DNA of 64,000 nt from the NCBI RefSeq assembly GCF_030408395.1, contig NZ_CP046980.1:868001-932000 (forward strand). The letters run 5' to 3'. A model generated the notes under the pieces. It saw nothing but the letters and a program-made list of their open reading frames with translations. It had not been told where the DNA came from and searched no databases. A program made the translations under genes and the position numbers. This stretch comes from Corynebacterium aquatimens. GTDB lineage: Bacteria > Actinomycetota > Actinomycetes > Mycobacteriales > Mycobacteriaceae. Of the stretch, positions 27,422 to 36,335 are shown piece by piece (position 1 is the stretch's first letter; each line of letters begins with the position of its first letter).

Positions 27422-28316
27422 CCGCTAAGATTCCCGCGAAGATTAGGACCAGCCCGGCGACGCGGCGGGCATTAAGCGGTGATTTCCGCGCGCCGAAGGC
27501 GCCCACCGTTTCCAGCAGCTGGCCCCCGGCGATCGTGCCCGCGTTGAACGCGATGACCGTCGTTGCCGTGCCCAGGATGGGGGACAGGCTCGCCCCCGCG
27601 ACGACGAAGATAGCGCCGGTAATGCCGCCGAGCCACATCCACCACGGCCCGGGCTCCGGCCGCCGTGTAAGTTGCCGCGGGCTAGTCACCAGTACCGCGA
27701 TGAGCAGCAACGCCACACCGACAGTGAGGTTGATTTCGGAAGCGTAGTACGCCGAGCCGGTGATGATCCCCAAATGCCCATTGATGGCGGTTTGCGCGGC
27801 AGACCCCATGCCGATGACCACGCCCACGGCGCGGTAGATCCACACGGACGGTCCGCCGGCGCTCGAGCCGAAGACGTCTGCTCCACCGCGAAGCGTCACG
27901 ACGATTCCCACGAACACCACTGCCGCGCCAATCAATCGCAGGACGGACACATCCATCAAAGGGGAGTGGAACAGCCCGAACCGGTCGATGAGCAAACCCA
28001 TCGCCACCTGCCCAAGGATGGGCAACACAACCGTTTCCACGGCCCCAAGCACCGGAAATAACATGATGTTGCCCATGACGAAGCACGCGCCCAACACTCC
28101 GCCGAGCCACACCCACCACGGCGCGCCACCGGGGACGTGCGGCACGGGGTCGCCCACGAGCGCAAGCGTCGCAAGAACGGCGCACGCCAAGGCAACCGAG
28201 AAAGAAATCAACGCCGAGACAATCGGCCGGTTCCCAACAGACAAACGCAGTCGCGAGTTCGCAGCCGTTTGAACCGGCACGATGCCGCCGACCGCGAGCG
28301 CAATAAGAAGCAGCAT
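27408..28316 (-). CDS. DMT-superfamily permease, YdcZ/DUF606 type (fused duplicate)
   Basis: A 302-residue protein with about ten hydrophobic helices. Two homologous halves each carry the DUF606 signature: [26 protein letters not shown] in the first half and [21 protein letters not shown] in the second. Many DUF606 proteins are single-domain, so this is a fused pair. Likely an exporter or uptake carrier of small metabolites, with unknown substrate. It lies opposite to the his genes and separates the hisDCB-permease block from hisH. Confidence 0.88.
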   Translation of the reverse strand: MLLLIALAVGGIVPVQTAANSRLRLSVGNRPIVSALISFSVALACAVLATLALVGDPVPHVPGGAPWWVWLGGVLGACFVMGNIMLFPVLGAVETVVLPILGQVAMGLLIDRFGLFHSPLMDVSVLRLIGAAVVFVGIVVTLRGGADVFGSSAGGPSVWIYRAVGVVIGMGSAAQTAINGHLGIITGSAYYASEINLTVGVALLLIAVLVTSPRQLTRRPEPGPWWMWLGGITGAIFVVAGASLSPILGTATTVIAFNAGTIAGGQLLETVGAFGARKSPLNARRVAGLVLIFAGILAVRLL

Positions 28317-28395
28317 TAGCTAATTTTCGCACACCGCGCGGGTCCAGCCTGACCCCACGAGGGAACCCGCCCTCCACCGCATCAGCAGCGGGTTA

Positions 28396-28401
28396 TAAAA
28401 T
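28396..28401 (+). promoter_or_regulatory. candidate -10 box of hisH (leaderless)
   Basis: TAAAAT within TTATAAAAT ends 7 nt before the hisH ATG, in otherwise GC-rich sequence. Confidence 0.5.
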
Positions 28402-28408
28402 CACCGGC

Positions 28409-29059
28409 ATGACTACACCCAGTGGGCAGCCCACCGTCGCTTTGTTGGACTACGGTGCGGGCAACCTTCGTTCCGCAGCTCGCGCGCTGGAACACGTTGG
28501 GGCGGACGTGATTGTCACCCAAGACGCGCTCACCTGCATTGAGGCTGACGGCCTCGTTGTCCCCGGCGTCGGCGCGTACGACGCCTGCATGAAAGGCCTG
28601 CGCGCCGTCCAAGGCCCCCGGATCATCGGCCAACGACTCGCCGGCGCGCGCCCCGTCTTGGGGATCTGCGTGGGGCTGCAGGTGATGTTCGATCGCGGTG
28701 TTGAACACGGAATCAATACACAAGGGTGCGGGGAGTGGCCTGGGACCGTCGATAAGCTTGTTGCCCCCGTGCTCCCGCACATGGGTTGGAACACCGTCGA
28801 TGTCGCCGCGGGCTCTGACATGTTCGCGGGCCTTGACGCGGACACGCGGTTCTACTTCGTCCACTCCTACGGGGTGCGCGAATGGACGCTCCAGGACGAC
28901 GAGTTCATCGCGCCCCCGAAAGTCTCCTGGTCCAGCCACGGCGCATCGCGCTTTGTCGCCGCCGTGGAAAACGGCCCGCTGTGGGCCACGCAGTTCCACC
29001 CGGAGAAATCCGGCGATGCTGGCCTGCAGCTTCTGACCAACTGGGTTGGTACCTTCTAA
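28409..29059 (+). CDS. hisH: Imidazole glycerol phosphate synthase, glutamine amidotransferase subunit
   Basis: Class I glutaminase that feeds ammonia to HisF. The 216-residue protein has the nucleophile Cys in [11 protein letters not shown], the oxyanion region [11 protein letters not shown], and the catalytic His-Glu in QFHPEKSG. hisF is 3.4 kb downstream, separated by unrelated genes. A CGTCGATAAGC word (28747) encodes Val-Asp-Lys here. Confidence 0.96.
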   Translation: MTTPSGQPTVALLDYGAGNLRSAARALEHVGADVIVTQDALTCIEADGLVVPGVGAYDACMKGLRAVQGPRIIGQRLAGARPVLGICVGLQVMFDRGVEHGINTQGCGEWPGTVDKLVAPVLPHMGWNTVDVAAGSDMFAGLDADTRFYFVHSYGVREWTLQDDEFIAPPKVSWSSHGASRFVAAVENGPLWATQFHPEKSGDAGLQLLTNWVGTF

Positions 29060-29127
29060 TTCCGGCTCCGCGCTGCCCGCCTCATTTTCACCAACTACCT
29101 GAACCCGCAGCCACGCTGCACACTTTC

Positions 29128-29676
29128 GTGAAACGACTTTTCGCTGCCCTCACTCCGCCCGACAACGTCCGTGAGCACCTGGTTACGGCGCTGCGTCCGA
29201 TCCGCGACCTGGGCACCGGCCCACAACTGCGCTGGACCGACCCCGATAACTGGCACGTCACGCTCGCGTTTTACGGCAGCCAGCCCAACGATGTTGGCCT
29301 GGTCACCGATGTCCTCGCCCAGGCGACCGCCTTCGCTGCACCGCTTAACCTTCAACTCCGCGGCGCTGGCTGCTTTGATTCCCGGACCCTGTGGATCGGC
29401 GTCGGCGGCGACGCGCATGCCCTGAAGAACCTCATGGCGGACTGCCTCATTGACCCGAACGAACGCCACCGCCAGCGCTCCCACCTCACCGTCGCGCGTA
29501 CCAGCACGCGCACCCGCGACGCCTGGCTTCTCGACGACCACGCTCACGCCCTTTCCGTCTACCAAGGGCCAGAATTCGTAGCCGACGAGGTACACCTACT
29601 TGAATCCCACCTCGGTAAGGGCCGTTCCGGCGGACCTCGCTACGAGGTCATCGACACGTTCTACCTCCGCAGCTAA
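29128..29676 (+). CDS. thpR: RNA 2',3'-cyclic phosphodiesterase (2'-5' RNA ligase family)
   Basis: A 182-residue 2H-phosphoesterase. The two catalytic HxT motifs are in NWHVTLAFYG and RSHLTVARTS. It opens with RLFAALTPPDNVREHL, the typical ThpR beginning, which supports GTG 29128. Such enzymes open 2',3'-cyclic phosphates at RNA ends; the physiological substrate in actinobacteria is not settled. It follows hisH after 68 nt and precedes the mntA-like gene by 9 nt. Confidence 0.88.
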   Translation: MKRLFAALTPPDNVREHLVTALRPIRDLGTGPQLRWTDPDNWHVTLAFYGSQPNDVGLVTDVLAQATAFAAPLNLQLRGAGCFDSRTLWIGVGGDAHALKNLMADCLIDPNERHRQRSHLTVARTSTRTRDAWLLDDHAHALSVYQGPEFVADEVHLLESHLGKGRSGGPRYEVIDTFYLRS

Positions 29677-29685
29677 CCTGAAGCT

Positions 29686-30009
29686 ATGACCCCAGTCAAC
29701 GCAACACCCGAATCCGTTGCTCTTCGCGAGCTCGTACAGGCGCGACGTGCTGATTTCTATGAGCTACTTGGTCGCTACTGCGCGACGAATCCTCGACTAT
29801 TCGGGTCTGTCGCAACAGGAACGGCAGGTGAAAACTCGGACATCGATATCCTCGTGGACATGGATCCCGTGGACGGTAACATTTTGATGAGAGCGGCGGG
29901 CCTTATGGAAGAGACCCGCGAACTTTTCCGATCCGAATCGATTGATATTTTCCCAGCCCAACTCCTCAAGTTCCCGATCTCGGAGCTGGAGGAAACGATC
30001 TTGATATGA
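29686..30009 (+). CDS. mntA: MntA-type nucleotidyltransferase (HepT antitoxin)
   Basis: A 107-residue minimal nucleotidyltransferase with the signature LFGSVATGTAGENSDIDILVD (GS-x9-D-x-D), so both metal-binding Asp are present. MntA proteins are known to AMPylate and silence HepT, a HEPN-domain RNase encoded next door. Here the downstream partner starts at the expected ATGA overlap but is destroyed, so this is an orphan antitoxin. A TAACCT -10-like box lies 6 nt before the ATG. G+C is lower than in the flanking his genes. Confidence 0.85.
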   Translation: MTPVNATPESVALRELVQARRADFYELLGRYCATNPRLFGSVATGTAGENSDIDILVDMDPVDGNILMRAAGLMEETRELFRSESIDIFPAQLLKFPISELEETILI

Positions 30010-30147
30010 CCAGATCAGTTAAGCGACGAGTCGAAGACGCTTTGGAAGCGATTGAGCGGTGCCAACGTTACTGGCCAGCGATGCAAGCAGGAGGCAGTCG
30101 AGAATCAGCTCCCCCCTCAAATCCGCGCTGAGCGAGATTATCAATAG
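30006..30147 (+). pseudogene. hepT remnant (toxin partner of mntA)
   Basis: An ATG overlapping the mntA stop opens 41 codons. The first ~26 residues (RSVKRRVEDALEAIERCQRYW) match HepT/DUF86 N-termini. The frame then runs into unrelated residues and stops at 30131. A shifted frame (30106-30147) reads LPPQIRAERDYQ, resembling a later HepT segment. The bulk of the domain, including the HEPN RX4HXY catalytic motif, is gone, so the RNase must be inactive. Deletion plus frameshift is inferred. Confidence 0.65.
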
Positions 30148-30668
30148 CTTCGATCAGGATGACTAGTTTCCCTTAAACCTGGAATGCTCTGAATCGCGTC
30201 GAACGTTGTACTTTTTTCGTCGGGGCCGAGTGGTTCGAGGGTGTCGAGCTGGCTTCGCAGGAGCTCCGGGGGCATAAAGTGGCCAGTGCGCTGCTCTAAA
30301 CGTGTGCGCAGGACGTCTTCGGGGACGTCGAGGTGGATGAACACTGCGTCGGGGGCGTGGGTGCGGATGATGTCGCGGTAGCTGCGTTTCAAGGCGCTGC
30401 AGGCAACAACCACGCCGTCAGCCTGATCATCTGCGGTGCTGCGCGCGAGGGCCTGGCCGATGAGGTGGAGCCAGGGGACGCGGTCATCGTCGTTAAGCGG
30501 GGTGCCGCGGGCCATCTTGGCGATGTTCGCGGCAGGGTGGAGGTCATCGCCGTCAATGAACGGCAGACCCAGAGCGTCCGCGAGTACCCTACCCACGGTG
30601 CTTTTACCGCAACCGGAAACACCCATGACCACGATGCGTCGCGGATGGCGTGGCGGCGGCAGTGGCAT
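30141..30668 (-). CDS. gntK: Gluconokinase
   Basis: Phosphorylates gluconate to 6-phosphogluconate for the pentose phosphate pathway. The 175-residue P-loop kinase shows MGVSGCGKSTVG (Walker A), FIDGDDLHPAANIAKMARGTPLNDDDR, VVACSALKRSYRD and TGHFMPPELLRSQLDTLE. It is transcribed against the his genes. A CGTCGTTAAGC word at 30488 lies in the PLNDDDR codons. Confidence 0.95.
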   Translation of the reverse strand: MPLPPPRHPRRIVVMGVSGCGKSTVGRVLADALGLPFIDGDDLHPAANIAKMARGTPLNDDDRVPWLHLIGQALARSTADDQADGVVVACSALKRSYRDIIRTHAPDAVFIHLDVPEDVLRTRLEQRTGHFMPPELLRSQLDTLEPLGPDEKSTTFDAIQSIPGLRETSHPDRSY

Positions 30669-30751
30669 AGTTCCATTGTGGAATAACGGCGGCTGGGGTC
30701 ACAAAATGTGGGATTCGGGGGTACCGCGGCAGCCACGCGGGCACAGGGACA

Positions 30752-30757
30752 TAAGAT
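30752..30757 (+). promoter_or_regulatory. candidate -10 box of hisA (leaderless)
   Basis: TAAGAT ends 7 nt before ATG 30765. It supports this start over an in-frame upstream ATG at 30708 and indicates a separate promoter for hisA-impA. Confidence 0.5.
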
Positions 30758-30764
30758 AAACCAC

Positions 30765-31565
30765 ATGAGTTTCACGCTGCTTCCTGCTGTTGACGTAGTA
30801 GACGGACACGCCGTTCGACTTGACCAGGGGGAGGCGGGCACCGAGAAGCACTACGGTTCCCCGCTCGACGCGGCGCTGCAGTGGCAAGAACAGGGCGCGC
30901 AGTGGCTGCACTTCGTGGACCTCGACGCGGCGTTCGGGCGCGGGTCGAACCACGAGCTCATGGCAGAAATCACCCGCACGCTGGACATCAACGTGGAACT
31001 CACCGGCGGTATCCGCGACGATGAAACCCTTGAGCGTGCGCTGGCGACCGGCGCGAAGCGCGTCAACATCGGTACCGCTGCGCTGAACAACCCGGAGTGG
31101 GCGATCGACGCGATCCACCGACACGGGGATGCGATCGCAGTCGACATCGCCGTGCGCGAAGAAAACGGCGAGTGGCGCACCAAAGGCAAAGGCTGGACCG
31201 AAGACGGCGGAGACCTCTGGGAAGTCCTCGAGCGTTTCGACGCCGCCGGTTGCACCCGCTTCGTCGTCACCGACGTGAGCAAAGACGGCACGCTCGCCGG
31301 GCCGAACATCGACCTACTGCGCGACGTCGCCGCCGCCACCGACGCAGCCATCACAGCCTCCGGTGGTGTATCCACCCTCGACGACATCAAAACAATCGCC
31401 TCCTACGCCCACGAAGGCATCGACTCCGTCATCATCGGCAAGGCGCTCTACGAAAAGCGCTTCACGCTTAACGACGCGTTGGTGCTTGCACAGCAAGCAC
31501 CAACGGAGGGGGAGTCAGGGGCGTCAGGGCCGCAAGCACCAACGGAGGGTGGCGGGACCGCATGA
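30765..31565 (+). CDS. hisA: Phosphoribosyl isomerase HisA (ProFAR isomerase)
   Basis: TIM-barrel enzyme of histidine synthesis. In actinobacteria lacking trpF it can be the bifunctional PriA. The 266-residue protein begins [17 protein letters not shown] with the catalytic Asp, and has [27 protein letters not shown] (second Asp) and [11 protein letters not shown]. The last ~25 residues carry two copies of QAPTEG, an extra tail. No trpF was seen in the window, so a PriA role cannot be excluded. The stop overlaps impA by 4 nt. Confidence 0.94.
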   Translation: MSFTLLPAVDVVDGHAVRLDQGEAGTEKHYGSPLDAALQWQEQGAQWLHFVDLDAAFGRGSNHELMAEITRTLDINVELTGGIRDDETLERALATGAKRVNIGTAALNNPEWAIDAIHRHGDAIAVDIAVREENGEWRTKGKGWTEDGGDLWEVLERFDAAGCTRFVVTDVSKDGTLAGPNIDLLRDVAAATDAAITASGGVSTLDDIKTIASYAHEGIDSVIIGKALYEKRFTLNDALVLAQQAPTEGESGASGPQAPTEGGGTA

Positions 31566-32380
31566 TGGACCTGCACCACCACCTTGCGATCGCCGAAGAA
31601 GCCGCCGATAGCGCCCGTCGGGTCTTCATCGAAGGGCTGGGAAGCGCCCCGGCTCTATTCAAATCCAGCAGCGATTTCGCCACCGACGTTGACATCGAAC
31701 TAGAAGACTTGATCCGCGAGCACCTCCGGGAAGCCTCCGGGATCCCAGTCTTCGGCGAGGAAGAAGGCGGAATCCTGCGCGGCGACGCGACCTGGGTCGT
31801 CGATCCAATTGACGGCACCGCCAACTACTCCTCTGGGAGTCCGAACTGTGCGATTTTGATCTCGTTGGTCGTCGATAAGCAGCCTGTGGTTGCCGTGACT
31901 GACATCCCGCTGCTGGGCATGCGGCTGACGGCGATTGATGGGGCGCCGGTGACTCTAAATGGGCGAGTGCTGCCGTCAGTGAATTCAATCGAGGCCTTTA
32001 GTCGCCAAGTGGGGTTGGGGGCCGTGGGCTCTGACGAATCCCACAAGATCCCGCCAGACATGCGTCTGCAGCTGCTGCGCCGGCTGGAACAGACCAACAT
32101 GCGACCGCGGATCTCGGGGTCCGTGGGCATAGACCTCGCATTCGTCGCCCAAGGCATCTATGAGGCCGCGGTGAGCTTCTCACCACATCCGTGGGACAAC
32201 ACCGCGGGCGTGCTGCTTGCGCGAAGCGCTGGCGCGGTCGTGACCGACTGGGAGGGCGAGCCGTGGAACCTCGAATCCGTGGGCGTCGTCGCTGGCTGTC
32301 CAACAGCCCACGCGAAAGTACTGGACAGCATCCGTGAGATCGAACGGCTCTCGCGCGGGGCGGGGACGCCGCCGCGGTGA
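31562..32380 (+). CDS. impA: Inositol monophosphatase family protein (ImpA-like)
   Basis: A 272-residue lithium-sensitive-type phosphatase. Metal ligands are visible in [18 protein letters not shown] and HPWDNTAGV. In corynebacteria a gene of this family sits between hisA and hisF; the dedicated histidinol phosphatase HisN is a separate family member elsewhere. The substrate here may be inositol-1-phosphate or histidinol phosphate, and the context alone does not decide it. Confidence 0.88.
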   Translation: MMDLHHHLAIAEEAADSARRVFIEGLGSAPALFKSSSDFATDVDIELEDLIREHLREASGIPVFGEEEGGILRGDATWVVDPIDGTANYSSGSPNCAILISLVVDKQPVVAVTDIPLLGMRLTAIDGAPVTLNGRVLPSVNSIEAFSRQVGLGAVGSDESHKIPPDMRLQLLRRLEQTNMRPRISGSVGIDLAFVAQGIYEAAVSFSPHPWDNTAGVLLARSAGAVVTDWEGEPWNLESVGVVAGCPTAHAKVLDSIREIERLSRGAGTPPR

Positions 32381-32444
32381 CGGACTCATAACGGGTCAGC
32401 ACTGACCCACCACAACACACAAAAAGTAGTAGGAAGGACCCACC

Positions 32445-33230
32445 ATGGCTGTTGCCGTACGTGTAATCCCGTGCTTAGACGTGGACAATGGGCGCGTGGT
32501 CAAGGGCGTGAACTTTGACAACCTCCGCGATGCCGGCGACCCGGTTGAACTGGCCAAGCGCTACGGCGAAGAAGGCGCCGATGAACTGACGTTTCTAGAC
32601 GTCACCGCCTCCAAACAGGGACGCGGCACGATGCTTGATGTCGTGCGGCGCACGGCCGACGAAGTCTTCATTCCACTCACCGTGGGCGGGGGAGTGCGCA
32701 GCGCCGACGACGTCCGGGAGCTGCTGCGCGCCGGTGCCGACAAAGTGAGCGTGAACACATCCGCCATTGCACGACCAGAACTACTCGGAGAGCTATCGCG
32801 GCAGTTCGGTGCCCAGTGCATCGTGTTGTCTGTGGACGCCCGACGTGTCGGCGCGCAGGGGACCGACACACCAAACACGCCGTCCGGCTTCGAGGTGACC
32901 ACCCACGGTGGCACGCGCTCAGCGGGCATCGACGCCATCGAGTGGGCGCGCACCGGTGAACGCCTGGGCGTGGGGGAAATCCTGCTGAACTCCATGGACG
33001 GTGACGGAACGAAGAACGGATTCGACATCGAGCTGATCGAGCGCGTGCGCGAGGCAGTGTCGATTCCGGTCATCGCCTCCGGCGGCGCGGGCGCGGCGGC
33101 GCACTTCCCACCGGCCGTCGATGCGGGCGCGGATGCCGTCTTGGCTGCGTCCATCTTCCACTACGGCGAGGTCTCTATCCGTGAGGTCAAGGAAGAACTC
33201 GCCCGCGCTGGCCACGAGGTGCGCCTGTGA
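32445..33230 (+). CDS. hisF: Imidazole glycerol phosphate synthase, cyclase subunit
   Basis: Barrel partner of HisH producing IGP and AICAR. The 261-residue protein shows [17 protein letters not shown] (catalytic Asp), [20 protein letters not shown] and [13 protein letters not shown] (second Asp), then [19 protein letters not shown] lies upstream of the ATG. The TGA overlaps the hisI GTG. Confidence 0.96.
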   Translation: MAVAVRVIPCLDVDNGRVVKGVNFDNLRDAGDPVELAKRYGEEGADELTFLDVTASKQGRGTMLDVVRRTADEVFIPLTVGGGVRSADDVRELLRAGADKVSVNTSAIARPELLGELSRQFGAQCIVLSVDARRVGAQGTDTPNTPSGFEVTTHGGTRSAGIDAIEWARTGERLGVGEILLNSMDGDGTKNGFDIELIERVREAVSIPVIASGGAGAAAHFPPAVDAGADAVLAASIFHYGEVSIREVKEELARAGHEVRL

Positions 33231-33634
33231 GCAATGTCAGCGGCGTAAGCGATAACCCCGCCGAGTACGAGCTCGACCCGGCGATCGCCGCGCGTCTGAA
33301 GCGGAATGATGCCGGGCTCGTCCCCACGATTGTGCAGGCGGCCGGAACGGGAGAGGTCCTCATGATGGCCTGGATGGATGACCACGCGTTGGCCTACTCG
33401 CTGGCCACGCGGCGAGGCACGTACTACTCTCGCTCGCGTCAGGAGTATTGGATCAAAGGCCTCACGTCCGGCCATACGCAGGAAGTGGTTGGGGCCCGCA
33501 TTGATTGCGACGGGGACACGATCCTGCTCACCGTCAACCAGGTCGACGGTGCTTGCCACACCGGTGACCGCACCTGCTTTGACGAGGGGGATCTGTTCGC
33601 GATTGCCCCAGCCAACGCACAGGAGAAAGGGTAA
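33227..33634 (+). CDS. hisI: Phosphoribosyl-AMP cyclohydrolase
   Basis: Zinc enzyme opening the purine ring of PR-AMP. The 135-residue monofunctional HisI has [24 protein letters not shown] and the zinc/magnesium ligands in [10 protein letters not shown] and [11 protein letters not shown]. The GTG start at 33227 overlaps hisF by 4 nt. The next gene follows after 12 nt. Confidence 0.95.
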   Translation: MSNVSGVSDNPAEYELDPAIAARLKRNDAGLVPTIVQAAGTGEVLMMAWMDDHALAYSLATRRGTYYSRSRQEYWIKGLTSGHTQEVVGARIDCDGDTILLTVNQVDGACHTGDRTCFDEGDLFAIAPANAQEKG

Positions 33635-33646
33635 GAGGAATAACCA

Positions 33647-34324
33647 GTGACTGACCAGCACGTCCAACCAGTGCCAGATAAGCGGCGCGCGCGCATCGGG
33701 GCGGCGCTGATCGGCGTGGGCGCAGTGATTATCTGGATCGCGCTGCAGTTCACGTGGATTACCGTCGGTACGCTCGATGAGCGCACGGGTGCCGCGGTCA
33801 CGGAGATTGCAGGCTCCATGTGGTCAAGTGAACTCCAGGCCATCGCGTTGCTGCTGCTTGCGGCCATGGTCGCAGGCTTCGCTTTACGACGATCGGGCCG
33901 ACGCGCCGTGGGAACCATCGCCGCGGTGTTCGCCGGGGCGGGGCTGTATTGGCCCGCGAAGCTGTTGATCGTCGACCCCAGTCCGGAGCGGATCGAGTCG
34001 GTGCTGCAATTCGCCGCAGAATCGACCTCCGGTGGGGCGGCTCCGATTGGACAAGTGAACCAGGTTGATGTGTCCGTGGCGTATCCGCTGCTGGCGGTCG
34101 TCGGCACGCTTGTTGCTCTAGCGGGCGCGAGCATGCTGTCCTCACAGCCGGGCGAGGACGCGGCGACCGCGAGCAAATACGAAACCACCGCATCCCGCCG
34201 CCAAAAGATCGAGGATGACTTGGCCGAGGACCCCGATTCCGGGCGGGTCATGTGGGACGCGCTTGATGCGGACATCGACCCCACGGATCGGGCCGATTTT
34301 CCTCAATCCGATCCCGGCCGATAA
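33647..34324 (+). CDS. Trp-associated membrane protein (TIGR02234 family)
   Basis: A 225-residue protein with four hydrophobic helices (two near residues 18-75, one near 85-105 and one near 145-165) and a charged cytoplasmic C-terminus. Position and topology match the actinobacterial trp-operon-associated membrane protein found between his and trpC genes. Function unknown. GTG start. A TTA-CGA-CGA run carries a reversed CGTCGTAAAGC word (33881). Confidence 0.82.
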   Translation: MTDQHVQPVPDKRRARIGAALIGVGAVIIWIALQFTWITVGTLDERTGAAVTEIAGSMWSSELQAIALLLLAAMVAGFALRRSGRRAVGTIAAVFAGAGLYWPAKLLIVDPSPERIESVLQFAAESTSGGAAPIGQVNQVDVSVAYPLLAVVGTLVALAGASMLSSQPGEDAATASKYETTASRRQKIEDDLAEDPDSGRVMWDALDADIDPTDRADFPQSDPGR

Positions 34325-34327
34325 TCT
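34322..34327 (+). promoter_or_regulatory. candidate -10 box of the trpC-like gene
   Basis: TAATCT lies 6 nt before ATG 34334 and overlaps the TAA stop of the preceding gene. Confidence 0.35.
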
Positions 34328-34333
34328 AAGACC

Positions 34334-35242
34334 ATGCACGCGCCGAGCACGTCCACGGGCACACCCCAGTCAGGGGGCGTGGATTCTGCGGGCGTGTCCA
34401 TCCCGGGGGTCTACCCGGACACGCTGAAGGGCTTGAGCGGCCTGAATCCTGTTGTGGCGCGGATCGTGGAAGAGGTCGCGCAACGTGAGGCCGTCGTTCC
34501 GTTCAAGGAAATCAAGGCCCGCTCGCGGAATATGCCGCCCACCCGCGATGCCCGCGCGGCGCTGCTGCGGCAAGGGTGCAGCGTGATCGTGGAGATCAAA
34601 CGCACATCGCCCGTCGGTGGGCCCAATGAAGTCGTCGAGTCCATCGAGGACGTCGCCCGCGCCATTGAAGACGCCGGGGCGGACCTCATCGCGTGCCAAA
34701 CGGAGCGATTGCGTTTCGACGGATCGCTGACCGACATGCTGCTCGCCCGGCGAGCCACGAGCCTGCCCATAGTGTGCCGCGACGTGATCGTCGACCCGTA
34801 CCAAATCCACGAAGCCCGCTGCTTCGGCGCCGACATGGTGCCGCTGCAAGTCGGGCTTTTAGAACAAGCGCGCTTTGAAAGCCTGCTCGACCGCATCGAG
34901 TCCCTAGGCATGGTCGCTGCAGCGGAGGTGCGCACGCCGGAAGAAGCCGACCGCGCGATCACTGCCGGGGCCAGCGTGATCGCTGTGAACTCGTGGACGT
35001 TTGATACCAACGACCTCAACCGCGGGGCATTCCAAGAAATCGTTCCCGGCCTGCCCGAAAGCGTGATCCGCATCAGCCTGGGCGGCGTGCGCTGCTCCAA
35101 GGACTTGGTGGAAGCGGCGTCCGTCGGTGCCGACGCGGTCATCGCCGGTGAGGCCGTGATGTCCAGCGACGACGTGGGTGCCGCCACCCGACGACTCGTA
35201 TGCGCCGGCCACCACCCGGCCTGCCCCTCCCGAAAATCCTGA
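34334..35242 (+). CDS. Indole-3-glycerol-phosphate synthase-like protein with altered active site
   Basis: A 302-residue TIM barrel clearly homologous to TrpC along its length (VIVEIKRTSP, RFDGSLTDM, PYQIHEARCFGADM, LGMVAAAEV). The Lys of VEIK, the Glu of AAEV and the Asn of AVNS are kept. By alignment with my recollection of Mycobacterium TrpC, however, the lysine of the RKDF motif is Arg (CRDV), the Arg of NARD is Trp, and the Glu-Ser of AESGV is Leu-Gly (SLGGV). Actinobacteria often keep trpC next to trpB/trpA/lgt; here trpB and trpA are absent. It may have a new function or be a decaying enzyme. Confidence 0.85.
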   Translation: MHAPSTSTGTPQSGGVDSAGVSIPGVYPDTLKGLSGLNPVVARIVEEVAQREAVVPFKEIKARSRNMPPTRDARAALLRQGCSVIVEIKRTSPVGGPNEVVESIEDVARAIEDAGADLIACQTERLRFDGSLTDMLLARRATSLPIVCRDVIVDPYQIHEARCFGADMVPLQVGLLEQARFESLLDRIESLGMVAAAEVRTPEEADRAITAGASVIAVNSWTFDTNDLNRGAFQEIVPGLPESVIRISLGGVRCSKDLVEAASVGADAVIAGEAVMSSDDVGAATRRLVCAGHHPACPSRKS

Positions 35243-35253
35243 TGGCGCCGGCA

Positions 35254-35346
35254 CGGTGAGGGCCCTGGCGCCCTCACTGTGAGGGCCAGGGTGCCCTCAC
35301 CATGAGGGTGCGCGCCTGCCACCGTGAGGGCGTGTGAAGCACGCCC
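35254..35346. repeat. GTGAGGGC inverted and direct repeats before lgt
   Basis: The trpC-lgt spacer contains at least four GTGAGGGC or CATGAGGG units and their complements GCCCTCAC, able to form nested hairpins (for example 35255 with 35271, and 35279 with 35293). One possible upstream lgt start codon (35334) lies in this repeat. Confidence 0.7.
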
Positions 35347-35372
35347 TCACCACGTCGGGCACACTAGGGTGC

Positions 35373-36314
35373 GTGCAAACTCAGATCCTGGCTAACATCC
35401 CATCGCCGCCGCAGGGCGTGTGGCACCTAGGTCCGATCCCGATCCGCGCGTATGCGATGTGCATCTTGACCGGCATCGCCGTCGCGCTCTGGCTCACGTT
35501 ACGGCGCTACAAGCGCCTCGGCGGGGACCCAGACGTGGTGTGGGACGCCGCTATCGTCGCGATCCCCGCCGGCATCATCGGCGGGCGCGCCTACCACGTC
35601 ATCACGGACTGGGATAAATATTTCGGGCCGGGCAAGGACCCGTGGCAGATCTTCAACTTCGCCGGCGGTGGCCTAGGAATCTGGGGCGCGATCGCGCTGG
35701 GCGGGTTAGCGGTGTGCGCGCTGCTGAAGTACAAGGGCGTCTCTATCGGGACGTTCGCGGACGCGGCGGCGCCAGGCGTCGTCCTCGCCCAAGCCATCGG
35801 GCGGTTGGGTAACTGGTTCAACCAAGAAATCTACGGCCGTCCCACGGACGTGCCCTGGGCGCTGGATATCTACTACCGCGTCGACGAAAACGGCAATTAC
35901 GCCCCGCTCACCGGCCACTCCACCGGTGACATCGTCACCAGCGTCCACCCCACGTTCCTCTACGAGCTGCTGTGGAACCTTCTAGTTTTCGCGCTGTTGC
36001 TGTGGGCCGAGCGCCGCTTCCGCCTCCGCGGCGGCTGCGTCTTCGCGCTCTACGTCATGGGGTACAGCTTCGGGCGGTTCTTCATCGAGCTCATGCGCGA
36101 CGACCACGCCAACCTCATCCTCGGCTTCCGCGTCAACAGCTGGGTCTCCGGCATCGTCTTCCTCGCGGCCGTAGCCACATTCATCTACCTGCGGCGCACA
36201 CAACGCCAAGCCCCCGCCAAGACGCTTATCGACGACAGGGATGCGCAAGCGGACAGTCACGCGCGCGAGGAGTCGTCGACAAGCGAAAAGCTCACACCAA
36301 GCGAAGGTGAATAG
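35373..36314 (+). CDS. lgt: Prolipoprotein diacylglyceryl transferase
   Basis: Integral membrane enzyme that transfers diacylglycerol to the lipobox Cys; LspA then cleaves. The 313-residue protein has seven hydrophobic helices, [32 protein letters not shown], the signature [16 protein letters not shown] and the C-terminal [18 protein letters not shown]. The signature commonly written HGGG reads FAGGG here. GTG 35373 is chosen because family sequence begins there and a TAGGGT box precedes it by 2-3 nt; a further start at 35334 would lie in repeats. A charged tail follows the last helix. Confidence 0.93.
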   Translation: MQTQILANIPSPPQGVWHLGPIPIRAYAMCILTGIAVALWLTLRRYKRLGGDPDVVWDAAIVAIPAGIIGGRAYHVITDWDKYFGPGKDPWQIFNFAGGGLGIWGAIALGGLAVCALLKYKGVSIGTFADAAAPGVVLAQAIGRLGNWFNQEIYGRPTDVPWALDIYYRVDENGNYAPLTGHSTGDIVTSVHPTFLYELLWNLLVFALLLWAERRFRLRGGCVFALYVMGYSFGRFFIELMRDDHANLILGFRVNSWVSGIVFLAAVATFIYLRRTQRQAPAKTLIDDRDAQADSHAREESSTSEKLTPSEGE

Positions 36315-36335
36315 TAGAGGGTAGCCTGGGGCCTC

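Noticed and set aside
30001..30131. Intact HepT toxin
   Set aside because: The frame ends after 41 codons and the HEPN catalytic motif is missing.
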